Of a DNA stretch of 13,553 bases, positions 4,600 to 11,691 are shown one piece after another. Source of the stretch: AC-9 sp051984395 (GTDB lineage: Bacteria > Actinomycetota > Acidimicrobiia > Acidimicrobiales > AC-9); assembly GCA_051984395.1 (NCBI GenBank), contig JBPYEZ010000085.1:1-13553 (forward strand), in the 5' to 3' direction. Positions within the stretch are counted from its first letter, which is position 1. Each line of letters begins with the position of its first letter. The translations under genes were made by a program, and so were the position numbers. The notes beneath the pieces are model-generated. The model worked only from the letters and a program-made list of their open reading frames with translations. It was not told where the DNA came from and did no database searches.

Positions 4600-6663
4600 T
4601 CAGGCTGTGCGCCCGGCCCGGCCTCGCATGGCCCGCTTCTGCTCGATGAAGTCGACGAGGACGTAGTCGCCGAGGGTCTCCGGGGTCGTGAAGAACGCCC
4701 GGCCCTGGTTGAGCCGAGTGAGCTTCTCGACGAACGTCTTGAGGTATCCGGTGGCATCCAGCATGAACGTGTTGATCCTGATGCCGTCCCGTGTACACCG
4801 AGCGACCTCGGTGAGCGTGGCGTCAACCGTCTCGCGGACCGGCGGGTAGCTGAAGAAGACCTCGCCGTCGGCCATCAGATGGGCGGTGGGCTCACCATCG
4901 GTGATCATGATGATCTGCTTGGTCCCCGTCTGGCGACCGAGCATGCGCCGGCTCAACAGCAGGGCGTGCTGCATGTTGGTGCCGTAGACGAAGTCCCACG
5001 AGACCTCGGGAAGCTGTTGGGGCCTGAGCTCCCGGGCCACCTCGCTGAAGCCGACCAGCCCCAGGTAGTCCCGGGGGAACTGGGTGGAGATGAGCGAGTG
5101 CAGGGCCATCGCCACCTTCTTGGCGGCCAGGAAGTTGTCCCGCATCGGCATGGACAGCGACAGGTCGACCATGAGGACCGTGGACGATCGGGTGAGGTTC
5201 TCGGTCCGCTCCACCTCGAAGTCGTCCGGAGTCAGGCTGACCGGCGTCCCACCCCCCTCACGCTGGATGGCGTTGCGCACGGTCCGCTCGATGTTGAGAT
5301 TGAACGGGTCACCGAACTCGTAGGACTTGGTCTCGTAGGCCAGCTCCTGGCCGATGCCCGACCGGTTCATCTGGTGGCGGCCCAGGCGGTCCTTGGCCAA
5401 CTTGGAGAACAGGTCGGAGAGGGCGTTCTGGCCGATTCGCCGCATGCCCCTCGGCGTCAGCTCGTAGCGACCCTCGCGCTGCTCGATGAGGCCCGCCTCC
5501 TCCAGCATCTTCGCCAGCTGGCTCAGGCGGTCGAGGGACCGGGCGGCATCGTTCCCCAGCAGGTCCCGGGCCCGGTCCACGTCGACCTCGGCCAGGGCTC
5601 CGGGGCTCGCCGCCGAGCGGAGGAGGTTCTCGAGCTGGTCGATGTCGCCGAGGCGGTCCATCAGCTCCGCCCCCTCGGCGAACCCCAGCGGATCGGAGCC
5701 GCTGAAGGAGTAGCGCCGTCCCCATCCGGCGTCCGGAAAGGCGCCCTGGAGGTTGTGGGCCAACCGGTCGGCCTGCCACCGCAGGTCGAGGTCCTCGAGC
5801 AGCTGCTCGGCGAGACCCTGCAGCTGCGCCCGCTGCTCGGGGGTCATCGAGTTGAGCATCGCCCGCACGGCAGCCATCTGCTCGGCCATCTGCTCCAACA
5901 GCTCGTCCAGGTTCTCTGGGTTGCCGGGGAAGAAGTCGCCGAAGCGCTGCATGAACTGCTCGAAGCTGGGGTCGATCGGCTCGCCCCGCTCCCGCTGCTC
6001 CAGCATGCGGTTCAGGGCATCGAACATGTCCTTCATGCGCTGCATCTGCTCCGGGGTGGTGCTCTGCATCGCACCCGACATCTGGTTGAAGTAGCTCTGC
6101 ATCAGCTGCTGGCGCAGCTTGTCCATGAGCTGGTCGAACTGCTCCCTCGCCTCCGAGGACGTGAACTCGTACTCCTGCAGCGAGCGGACCTGACCGGCGA
6201 GATCGGGGGGCACGAGGTCGAGCTGGAGCCGGCGCTCGTCGGCCACCTGGTTGGTGATCTCCTGCCGTCGCTCGTCGCCCGAGGCCCGCGCCTCCTCGAC
6301 GAGGTCGTCGATGCCCGCGCGCTCGGTGTCCATCACGTCGCGCAGCTCCTGGGCGATGTCGTCGTAGACGCCGCCCAGGTCGTACTGCTCGAGCTCGTCG
6401 CGCCGCCTCCGCCGGAGCCGCTCCAGCAGCTCGCGGACCCCCGCCACCCGCTCCTGGTTGCGGTCACGGAACCCCGACTGCAGCATCCGGCGCAGGGCGG
6501 CGTTGAGATCGCCGTGGTACAGCAGGTCGTCGGTGATCTCCGACAGGACGTCGTCGGCGTCGAGGTCGAACCCGACCTGGGTCCCGTCCCAGCGCCCGTA
6601 CCGGTAGGCCCAGGGCACGCCGTCAGCCCCGTCCGCGGTAGGTGGCCCGCCCGCCCACCGCAT
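4600..6663 (-). CDS. VWA-domain protein partnered with the adjacent AAA+ ATPase
   Basis: The protein is large (687 residues). The N-terminal region (about 17-75) contains YRYGRWDGTQVGFDLDADDV and LLYHGDLNAALRRML. A long helical middle (about 75-420) is rich in Glu, Gln, Arg and Met with coiled-coil character. A C-terminal von Willebrand A domain runs from about 493 to the end. The metal site is complete: DLSLS at 500-504 (D-x-S-x-S), T562 in YGTNMQ, and D589 in ITDGEP. Such proteins pair with MoxR/chelatase-type ATPases, much as the D subunit pairs with the I subunit in Mg-chelatase. The ATG at 6663 overlaps the ATPase gene by 41 bases. A GTG at 6618, four bases past the ATPase stop, is an equally plausible start because similarity to the family begins just after it. 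The substrate is unknown. Confidence 0.85.
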   Translation of the reverse strand: MRWAGGPPTADGADGVPWAYRYGRWDGTQVGFDLDADDVLSEITDDLLYHGDLNAALRRMLQSGFRDRNQERVAGVRELLERLRRRRRDELEQYDLGGVYDDIAQELRDVMDTERAGIDDLVEEARASGDERRQEITNQVADERRLQLDLVPPDLAGQVRSLQEYEFTSSEAREQFDQLMDKLRQQLMQSYFNQMSGAMQSTTPEQMQRMKDMFDALNRMLEQRERGEPIDPSFEQFMQRFGDFFPGNPENLDELLEQMAEQMAAVRAMLNSMTPEQRAQLQGLAEQLLEDLDLRWQADRLAHNLQGAFPDAGWGRRYSFSGSDPLGFAEGAELMDRLGDIDQLENLLRSAASPGALAEVDVDRARDLLGNDAARSLDRLSQLAKMLEEAGLIEQREGRYELTPRGMRRIGQNALSDLFSKLAKDRLGRHQMNRSGIGQELAYETKSYEFGDPFNLNIERTVRNAIQREGGGTPVSLTPDDFEVERTENLTRSSTVLMVDLSLSMPMRDNFLAAKKVAMALHSLISTQFPRDYLGLVGFSEVARELRPQQLPEVSWDFVYGTNMQHALLLSRRMLGRQTGTKQIIMITDGEPTAHLMADGEVFFSYPPVRETVDATLTEVARCTRDGIRINTFMLDATGYLKTFVEKLTRLNQGRAFFTTPETLGDYVLVDFIEQKRAMRGRAGRTA

Positions 6664-8026
6664 CCTTGTTGAGCCGCTTCGACAGATGAAGGCCCTCGAG
6701 CACGAACTCCATGGCGCTGGCCACGGCGGCAGGCGTCTCGCTTCCTGCCAGCGCCATGACCGGGGCCTTCAGCCCCGGCATGCGGGCGAGCGTGTCGACA
6801 TAGGCGGCCGCGCCCACGTCGTCGCCGGTGTGGACGACGGTCCCGTCCTCGAAGGCCTGGACGACGTCCCGGTACTTCTCCATCGGGCAGCGCTGCTTGA
6901 AGGTGCTCAGCACCGCCGCCTTCACCAGCCGCTCGACGACCTGGTCGTCGCGCCCCTCCTCCAGGGTCTCGATCTCGACCTTTCCACCGGTGGAGGAGGC
7001 CAGGGCCTCGAGGTCGCTGATGCGGGGGACCACGTCCGGGTCGCCGGAGCGCAGCGACCGTCGGGCGGCGTTGGCGATCAGGGTCTCGTAGTTGGTGATG
7101 CTCAACCGGACCGACACTCCCGAGCGCTGGTTGACGCTGCTGCTCCCGCGCGCCAGCTGGCTGAGCCCGGCCACGATGTCGGCCATGAAGTCGGGGACCT
7201 GGACCCGCAGCCCGTCGCTGGCCAGCGGGCGGGCCTCCTGGTGCACAACCTCGAGCTCGGTGGGCAGGTCGAGCGGGTAGTGGGTGCGGATCTGGGCGCC
7301 GAACCGGTCCTTCAGCGGGGTGATGATCCGGCCCCGGTTGGTGTAGTCCTCCGGGTTCGCCGAGGCGACCAGCATCACGTCCAGGGGGAGCCGGATCTTG
7401 TAGCCCCTGATCTGGACGTCGCGCTCCTCGAGCACGTTGAGCAGTCCGACCTGGATCCGCTCCGCCAGGTCGGGCAGCTCGTTGATGGCGAAGATGCCCC
7501 GGTTGGTCCGGGGCACCAGCCCGTAGTGCAGGGCCAGCTCGTCGGAGAGATAGCGACCCTCGGCGACCCTGATCGGGTCCACCTCGCCGATGAGGTCGGC
7601 GATCGAGGTGTCCGGCGTCGCCAGCTTCTCGCCGAACCGGACCTCGCGATGGACCCAGTCGAGGGGGGTGTCGTCGCCCCGCTCGGCGACCAGATCGCGG
7701 GCGTACCTGGAGACGGGGCGAAACGGGTCGTCGTTGATCTCGGAGCCGGCGACGATCGGCAACCACTCGTCGAGCAGCTCGACGAGCGCTCGGATCATCC
7801 TCGTCTTGGCCTGACCCCGCTCGCCCAGGAAGATGACGTCGTGGCCGGCCAGCATGGCGTTCTCGAGCTGGGGCAGCACCGTGTCGTCGAAGCCGACCAC
7901 ACCCTCGACGAGCGGCTGGCCGGCGGCGATGCGGGCCATGGCGTTGCGCCTGACCTCCTGCTTCACGGGCACGGACACCCAACCGGACTCGCGCAGCTGG
8001 CCGAGGGTTGCGGGGCGGGAGCTCAT
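6623..8026 (-). CDS. MoxR/Mg-chelatase-like AAA+ ATPase
   Basis: The protein is a soluble AAA+ ATPase of 467 residues. The P-loop is GERGQAKT (68-75), with Ala73 where most P-loops have Gly before the Lys. The Walker B region is GIFAINELPDL, with Asn182-Glu183 instead of Asp-Glu. ASANPED supplies a sensor-1 Asn. ITPLKDRF carries the arginine-finger type Arg. This architecture belongs to the chelatase-I/MoxR group, whose members use ATP to remodel or load a VWA partner, here the next gene. The start at 8026 has no ribosome site, but TAGGCT lies 7 bases before the ATG, the arrangement of leaderless actinobacterial genes. The start fits the family N-terminus (RPATLGQLRESGW). Whether the altered Walker residues are family-wide cannot be judged here. 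Confidence 0.9.
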   Translation of the reverse strand: MSSRPATLGQLRESGWVSVPVKQEVRRNAMARIAAGQPLVEGVVGFDDTVLPQLENAMLAGHDVIFLGERGQAKTRMIRALVELLDEWLPIVAGSEINDDPFRPVSRYARDLVAERGDDTPLDWVHREVRFGEKLATPDTSIADLIGEVDPIRVAEGRYLSDELALHYGLVPRTNRGIFAINELPDLAERIQVGLLNVLEERDVQIRGYKIRLPLDVMLVASANPEDYTNRGRIITPLKDRFGAQIRTHYPLDLPTELEVVHQEARPLASDGLRVQVPDFMADIVAGLSQLARGSSSVNQRSGVSVRLSITNYETLIANAARRSLRSGDPDVVPRISDLEALASSTGGKVEIETLEEGRDDQVVERLVKAAVLSTFKQRCPMEKYRDVVQAFEDGTVVHTGDDVGAAAYVDTLARMPGLKAPVMALAGSETPAAVASAMEFVLEGLHLSKRLNKDAVGGRATYRGRG

Positions 8027-8033
8027 GGCGCCA

Positions 8034-8039
8034 AGCCTA
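8034..8039 (-). promoter_or_regulatory. -10 box for leaderless transcription of the AAA+ gene
   Basis: TAGGCT (TANNNT) ends 7 bases before the ATG at 8026, and no ribosome-binding sequence intervenes. In Actinobacteria this spacing commonly yields transcripts that begin at the start codon. No clear -35 box is visible upstream. Confidence 0.4.
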
Positions 8040-8089
8040 GGCCGGCCCGGGCCCGGTTCCCACGCGTGCCCACGCGCCGGGCTCCGTCA

Positions 8090-8120
8090 GGCCGGGGCGG
8101 TACCGTCGGCCGATTTTTTT
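8090..8120 (+). terminator. terminator- or attenuator-like hairpin with T7 run upstream of sdh
   Basis: GGCCG (8090-8094) can pair with CGGCC (8107-8111), and seven Ts follow at 8114-8120. This is the only T-run of that length I noticed in this GC-rich window. The stem is just 5 bp with a 12-base loop. It lies in the 223-base gap between the divergent AAA+ and sdhC starts. No plus-strand gene ends upstream, so it would act as an attenuator if the sdh promoter lies before it. Otherwise the T-run may simply be an upstream promoter element. I see no convincing -10/-35 pair in this gap. Confidence 0.25.
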
Positions 8121-8249
8121 CTACTGGCGTCACGGTGCGAAGATCGGGCTGAAACTCGACGGTCACAGCCCCGCCCAGTGCGGCGGTGCGACACCCGGGC
8201 CTGTCGTCCATCCCCGGACGTGGCGCGGGTCAGAGCCACAGGAGACTGC

Positions 8250-9065
8250 GTGAGCACGGTGCAGGAGACGACCGCCACGCCGGTCGCGATCGACGGCGTC
8301 CGCGGCGGCCCCCCCGTCAGGACCCTCAGGCGAGACTGGTGGTGGATCGCCCCCGTCCTCACCGTGCTCGGGCTGACCGGGTTCGCCGCCATCAGCACCT
8401 GGGCGGCGTTCAGGGGCAACAACTACTACGTCGGTCCCCATATGGGCCGCGACTACCTCTCGCCCTTCTACTCCCCCTGCATCGCCCAGGTCTGCCAGTA
8501 CAAGACCGACGCCATCGTCGGCCCGTGGTGGTCGTGGTCGCCGGCCATCCTCGTCCTGGCCTTCCCGCTGGGCTTCCGAGTCACCTGCTACTACTACCGC
8601 CGCGCCTACTACCGCTCGTTCTGGTGGGCCCCCCCGGGGTGCGCGGTGGCCGACGCCCGGCCCCGCTACACCGGCGAGACGCGGTTTCCGCTCATCCTCC
8701 AGAACATCCACCGCTACTTCTTCTACTTCGCCCTCATCTTCGCCGGGATCCTCACCTGGGACGCCATCGCCGCCTTCCGCTTCCCCGGTGGGATAGGCGT
8801 GGCCCTCGGTACGCTCATCCTCGTCGTCAATGCCGTGTTGATCTGGGGGTACACGCTCGGGTGCCACTCGTGCCGGCACCTCTGCGGCGGCAATCTCAAC
8901 TCCTTCAGCAAGGCGCCCATCCGGCACTGGCTGTGGCGCCACCTCAGCATCCTCAACGGGCGCCACATGTTCTGGGCCTGGGCCAGCCTGATCTGGATCG
9001 CCCTCGCCGACCTCTACATCTGGCTGGTGGCCATCGGCGCCTTCCACGACCCGAGATTCATCTGA
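8250..9065 (+). CDS. sdhC: succinate dehydrogenase membrane-anchor subunit, Sdh1 type
   Basis: This single membrane subunit of 271 residues carries electrons from the soluble SdhAB head to quinone. About five membrane segments are visible near 30-54, 93-115, 148-175, 181-204 and 240-265, as in the fused anchor of mycobacterial Sdh1 (Rv0249c-like). H154 in NIHRYFFY and H239 are candidate haem ligands. CHSCRHLCGG (205-214) is a Cys/His cluster, and C77, C82 and C113 are further cysteines. The start is GTG at 8250, with AGGAG at 8240-8244 five bases upstream. The stop and the sdhA ATG overlap by one base (TGATG). The order anchor-flavoprotein-iron-sulfur matches mycobacterial Sdh1, not Sdh2. Confidence 0.88.
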   Translation: MSTVQETTATPVAIDGVRGGPPVRTLRRDWWWIAPVLTVLGLTGFAAISTWAAFRGNNYYVGPHMGRDYLSPFYSPCIAQVCQYKTDAIVGPWWSWSPAILVLAFPLGFRVTCYYYRRAYYRSFWWAPPGCAVADARPRYTGETRFPLILQNIHRYFFYFALIFAGILTWDAIAAFRFPGGIGVALGTLILVVNAVLIWGYTLGCHSCRHLCGGNLNSFSKAPIRHWLWRHLSILNGRHMFWAWASLIWIALADLYIWLVAIGAFHDPRFI

Positions 9066-10861
9066 TGGCCGAGTACGAGACCCACGACCTCGACGTCATC
9101 GTGATCGGCGCCGGCGGCGCCGGCCTCAGGGCGGCCATCGAGGCGTCGGCGCAGGGCGCTCGCACCGGGCTGGTGTGCAAGTCGCTGCTGGGGAAGGCGC
9201 ACACCGTCATGGCCGAGGGCGGCATCGCCGCATCGCTCGGGAACGTGTACCCCGACGACAACTGGCGGGTGCACTTCCGGGACACGATGCGCGGCGGCAA
9301 GTTCCTCAACAACTGGCGCATGGCCCAGCTCCACGCCCAGGAGGCCCCCGAGCGGGTGCTCGAGCTGGAGGAGTGGGGAGCGCTGTTCGACCGCACTCCC
9401 GACGGTCGCATCCTGCAGCGCGACTTCGGCGGCCACCGCTTCGCCCGGCTGGCCCACGTCGGCGACCGCACCGGGCTGGAGATGATCCGCACCCTCCAGA
9501 ACCACTCCGTGCACAGGGGCATCGACGTCTTCATGGAGTGCACCATCACCCGGCTGCTCATCACCGATGGCCATGTCTCGGGCGCCCTCGGGTACTGGCG
9601 TGAGTCGGGACGGTTCGTCGTCTTCCGGTGCAAGGCGATCGTGCTCGCTACCGGAGGAGTCGGCAAGGCCTACAAGGTGACGTCGAACTCCTGGGAGTAC
9701 ACCGGCGACGGCCACTCGCTGGCCCTGTGGGCGGGGGCCGACCTGATCGACATGGAGTTCCTCCAGTTCCATCCCACGGGGATGGTGTGGCCTCCCTCGG
9801 TGCGAGGCCTGCTCGTCACCGAGAGCGTGCGGGGCGACGGCGGGGCCCTGCGCAACAGCGAGGGCCGCCGCTTCATGTTCGACTACATCCCCGACATGTT
9901 CCGGTCCGAGACCGCCGAGACCGAGGAAGAGGCCGACCGCTGGTACACCGATCGGACCAACGCCCGCCGGACTCCGGATCTCCTGCCCCGCGACGAGGTC
10001 GCCCGGGCGATCAACTCGGAGGTCAAGGCGGGACGGGGCAGCCCCCACGGCGGCGTGTACCTCGACATCGCCACCCGGCGCGACCCCGACTACATCAGGC
10101 GCCGCCTGCCCTCGATGTACCACCAGTTCAAGGAGCTGGCGGACGTGGACATCACGGCCGAGTCCATGGAGATCGGCCCCACCTGCCACTACTTCATGGG
10201 CGGGGTGCGGGTGGAGGCGGACACCGCCGCGTCCACCGTGCCCGGGCTCTACGCCGCCGGTGAGACCGCAGGCGGGATGCACGGGGCGAACCGCCTCGGT
10301 GGCAACTCCCTCTCGGACCTGCTGGTGTTCGGACGCCGCGCCGGCCTCAGCGCCGCTCAGCACGCTCTGGGCCTGAGCAGCGCCGCGCCGGTCGACGCCG
10401 GACAGGTGGAGGCGGCCACCAACGCCGCGCTCGCCCCCTTCGGGCGCGACGAGGGCGAGAACCCCTACGCCATCCAGGGGGACCTGCAGGACTGCATGCA
10501 GCGGCTGGTGGGCATCATCCGCCGCGAGGACGAGCTCAAGGAGGCCCAGAAGGAGCTGGCCGTGCTGAAGGAGCGCGCCACCCGGGTCAAGGTCGAAGGT
10601 CACCGCCAGTACAACCCGGGCTGGCACCTCGCTCTGGACCTCAACTCGCTCCTCACCCTGTCGGAGTGCCTCACGATGGCCGCTCTCGAGCGGAAGGAGT
10701 CCCGAGGCGGGCACACGCGCGACGACTACCCGCGGACCGACGACGAGCTCGGAAAGGTGAACATGGTGATCCGCCGTCGGGAGGGCGAGCTGTCGATCCA
10801 GCCCGAGCCCCTCTCGCAGATGCCCGACGATCTCAAGGTCCTGTTCGAGGATTCGCACTGA
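9065..10861 (+). CDS. sdhA: succinate dehydrogenase/fumarate reductase flavoprotein subunit
   Basis: This 598-residue catalytic subunit interconverts succinate and fumarate using covalently bound FAD. The FAD-binding GAGGAG is at 15-20. KAHTVMAEGG at 44-53 contains H46, the expected covalent FAD ligand. HPTG with H236, the active-site R256 in ESVRGDGG, H375 in CHYFMGG and R410 in NRLGG give the dicarboxylate site. E51 sits where E. coli fumarate reductase has Glu and succinate dehydrogenase has Gln. The length and the TMRGGKFLNNWRMAQLHA region fit the actinobacterial Sdh1 branch. Translation is coupled on both sides by TGATG overlaps with sdhC and sdhB. Identification is firm; the preferred direction of the reaction is not certain. 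Confidence 0.97.
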   Translation: MAEYETHDLDVIVIGAGGAGLRAAIEASAQGARTGLVCKSLLGKAHTVMAEGGIAASLGNVYPDDNWRVHFRDTMRGGKFLNNWRMAQLHAQEAPERVLELEEWGALFDRTPDGRILQRDFGGHRFARLAHVGDRTGLEMIRTLQNHSVHRGIDVFMECTITRLLITDGHVSGALGYWRESGRFVVFRCKAIVLATGGVGKAYKVTSNSWEYTGDGHSLALWAGADLIDMEFLQFHPTGMVWPPSVRGLLVTESVRGDGGALRNSEGRRFMFDYIPDMFRSETAETEEEADRWYTDRTNARRTPDLLPRDEVARAINSEVKAGRGSPHGGVYLDIATRRDPDYIRRRLPSMYHQFKELADVDITAESMEIGPTCHYFMGGVRVEADTAASTVPGLYAAGETAGGMHGANRLGGNSLSDLLVFGRRAGLSAAQHALGLSSAAPVDAGQVEAATNAALAPFGRDEGENPYAIQGDLQDCMQRLVGIIRREDELKEAQKELAVLKERATRVKVEGHRQYNPGWHLALDLNSLLTLSECLTMAALERKESRGGHTRDDYPRTDDELGKVNMVIRRREGELSIQPEPLSQMPDDLKVLFEDSH

Positions 10862-11622
10862 TGGCGGACGCGACCATGCGGGTGTGGCGGGGCGACGCCA
10901 GCGGCGGCGCCCTCGAGGAGTACCAGGTGCACGCGGAGGAGGGCGAGGTCGTCCTCGACGTCATCCACCGCCTCCAGGCCACCCAGGCCAACGATCTCGC
11001 CGTTCGGTGGAACTGCAAGGCCGGCAAGTGCGGGTCGTGCAGCGCCGAGATCAACGGCAAGCCCCGCCTCATGTGCATGACGAGGATGAACATCTTCGCG
11101 CCGGGTGAGGCGGTGACGGTGGTGCCGGTCAGGACGTTCCCCATCGTCCGCGACCTGGTGACCGACGTCTCGTACAACTTCGAGATGGCCAAGCGCGTCC
11201 CGGCCTTCGCACCGAAGCCGAGGGAGCCGGACGGCACCTACCGGATGAGCCAGGAGGACGTCGAGCGCCTCCAGGAGTTCCACAAGTGCATCGAGTGCTT
11301 CATGTGCCAGGACGTGTGCCACGTCATCCGGGACCACGAGGACAACAAGGCGAACTACGCCGGCCCCCGTCTGTTCATCCGCTACGCCGAGCTGGAGATG
11401 CACCCGCTGGACACCGTCGACCGCCGCCCCCTGCTGCGGGGCCAGGCCGGTCTCGGCTACTGCAACATCACCAAGTGCTGCACCGAGGTGTGCCCGGAGG
11501 GCATCCACATCACCGACAACGCCATCATCCCGCTCAAGGAGCGGGTGGTCGACAGCTACTTCGACCCGGTGACCTGGCTGGGCCGCAAGATCCGCCGCCG
11601 CGGGCGGCGGGCAGCGGGATAG
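10861..11622 (+). CDS. sdhB: succinate dehydrogenase iron-sulfur subunit
   Basis: This 253-residue electron-transfer subunit carries three Fe-S cluster motifs. C52, C57, C60 and C72 form the plant-type [2Fe-2S] site. CIECFMCQDVC at 143-153 (C143, C146, C149, C153) and CNITKCCTEVCP at 201-212 (C201, C206 or C207, C211) bind the second and third clusters. The N-terminal domain is ferredoxin-like; the C-terminal part is an alpha-helical ferredoxin domain ending in a basic tail (KIRRRGRR). The start ATG overlaps the sdhA stop by one base. His rather than the usual Pro follows the last Cys of the second motif, and the third motif has an extra adjacent Cys. A perfect hairpin follows the stop. Confidence 0.96.
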   Translation: MADATMRVWRGDASGGALEEYQVHAEEGEVVLDVIHRLQATQANDLAVRWNCKAGKCGSCSAEINGKPRLMCMTRMNIFAPGEAVTVVPVRTFPIVRDLVTDVSYNFEMAKRVPAFAPKPREPDGTYRMSQEDVERLQEFHKCIECFMCQDVCHVIRDHEDNKANYAGPRLFIRYAELEMHPLDTVDRRPLLRGQAGLGYCNITKCCTEVCPEGIHITDNAIIPLKERVVDSYFDPVTWLGRKIRRRGRRAAG

Positions 11623-11632
11623 GACGACCGAG

Positions 11633-11652
11633 GACGGCCGGGGGCGGCCGTC
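11633..11652. terminator. perfect GC hairpin between convergent sdhB and haem-enzyme genes
   Basis: GACGGCCG (11633-11640) and CGGCCGTC (11645-11652) form a perfect 8-bp stem with a GGGG loop, 10 bases after the sdhB stop. It lies in the 69-base gap between two convergent genes and could stop transcription from both sides. No U-run follows, as is common for high-GC actinobacterial terminators. Confidence 0.55.
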
Positions 11653-11691
11653 GCCCCTTGCGCCTGGCCGTGCGCGAGGTGGAGCTCGTCG

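Noticed and set aside
4549..6672. Long plus-strand open frame (about 700 codons) opposite the VWA gene
   Set aside because: Its product is low-complexity Leu/Val/Glu/His-rich sequence with no domain. The minus strand encodes a clear VWA protein with a full metal site. High GC keeps antisense frames open.
6333..7982. Second minus-strand frame of about 550 codons overlapping the AAA+ and VWA genes
   Set aside because: It is a shifted shadow, Arg/Gly/Pro-rich with no motif, while the overlapping frames carry the P-loop and other ATPase residues.
8034..8061. Another GGAAC on the minus strand upstream of the AAA+ gene as an ECF promoter
   Set aside because: No GTT lies 16-20 bases downstream; the sequence there reads CTAGGCTTGG, which fits a TANNNT box better.
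8041..8068. GC palindromes GGCCCGGGCC and CACGCGTG between the AAA+ and sdhC genes
   Set aside because: Short GC palindromes are expected by chance at this base composition, and no repeat or partner site supports a role.
6686..8152. Long plus-strand frame opposite the AAA+ gene
   Set aside because: The product is repetitive and rich in Gly, Val, Asp and Leu with no recognisable fold; it is the antisense shadow of a real gene.
9014..10858. Long minus-strand frame opposite sdhA
   Set aside because: Antisense shadow of a well-supported sdhA gene; its composition mirrors the real gene's codons.
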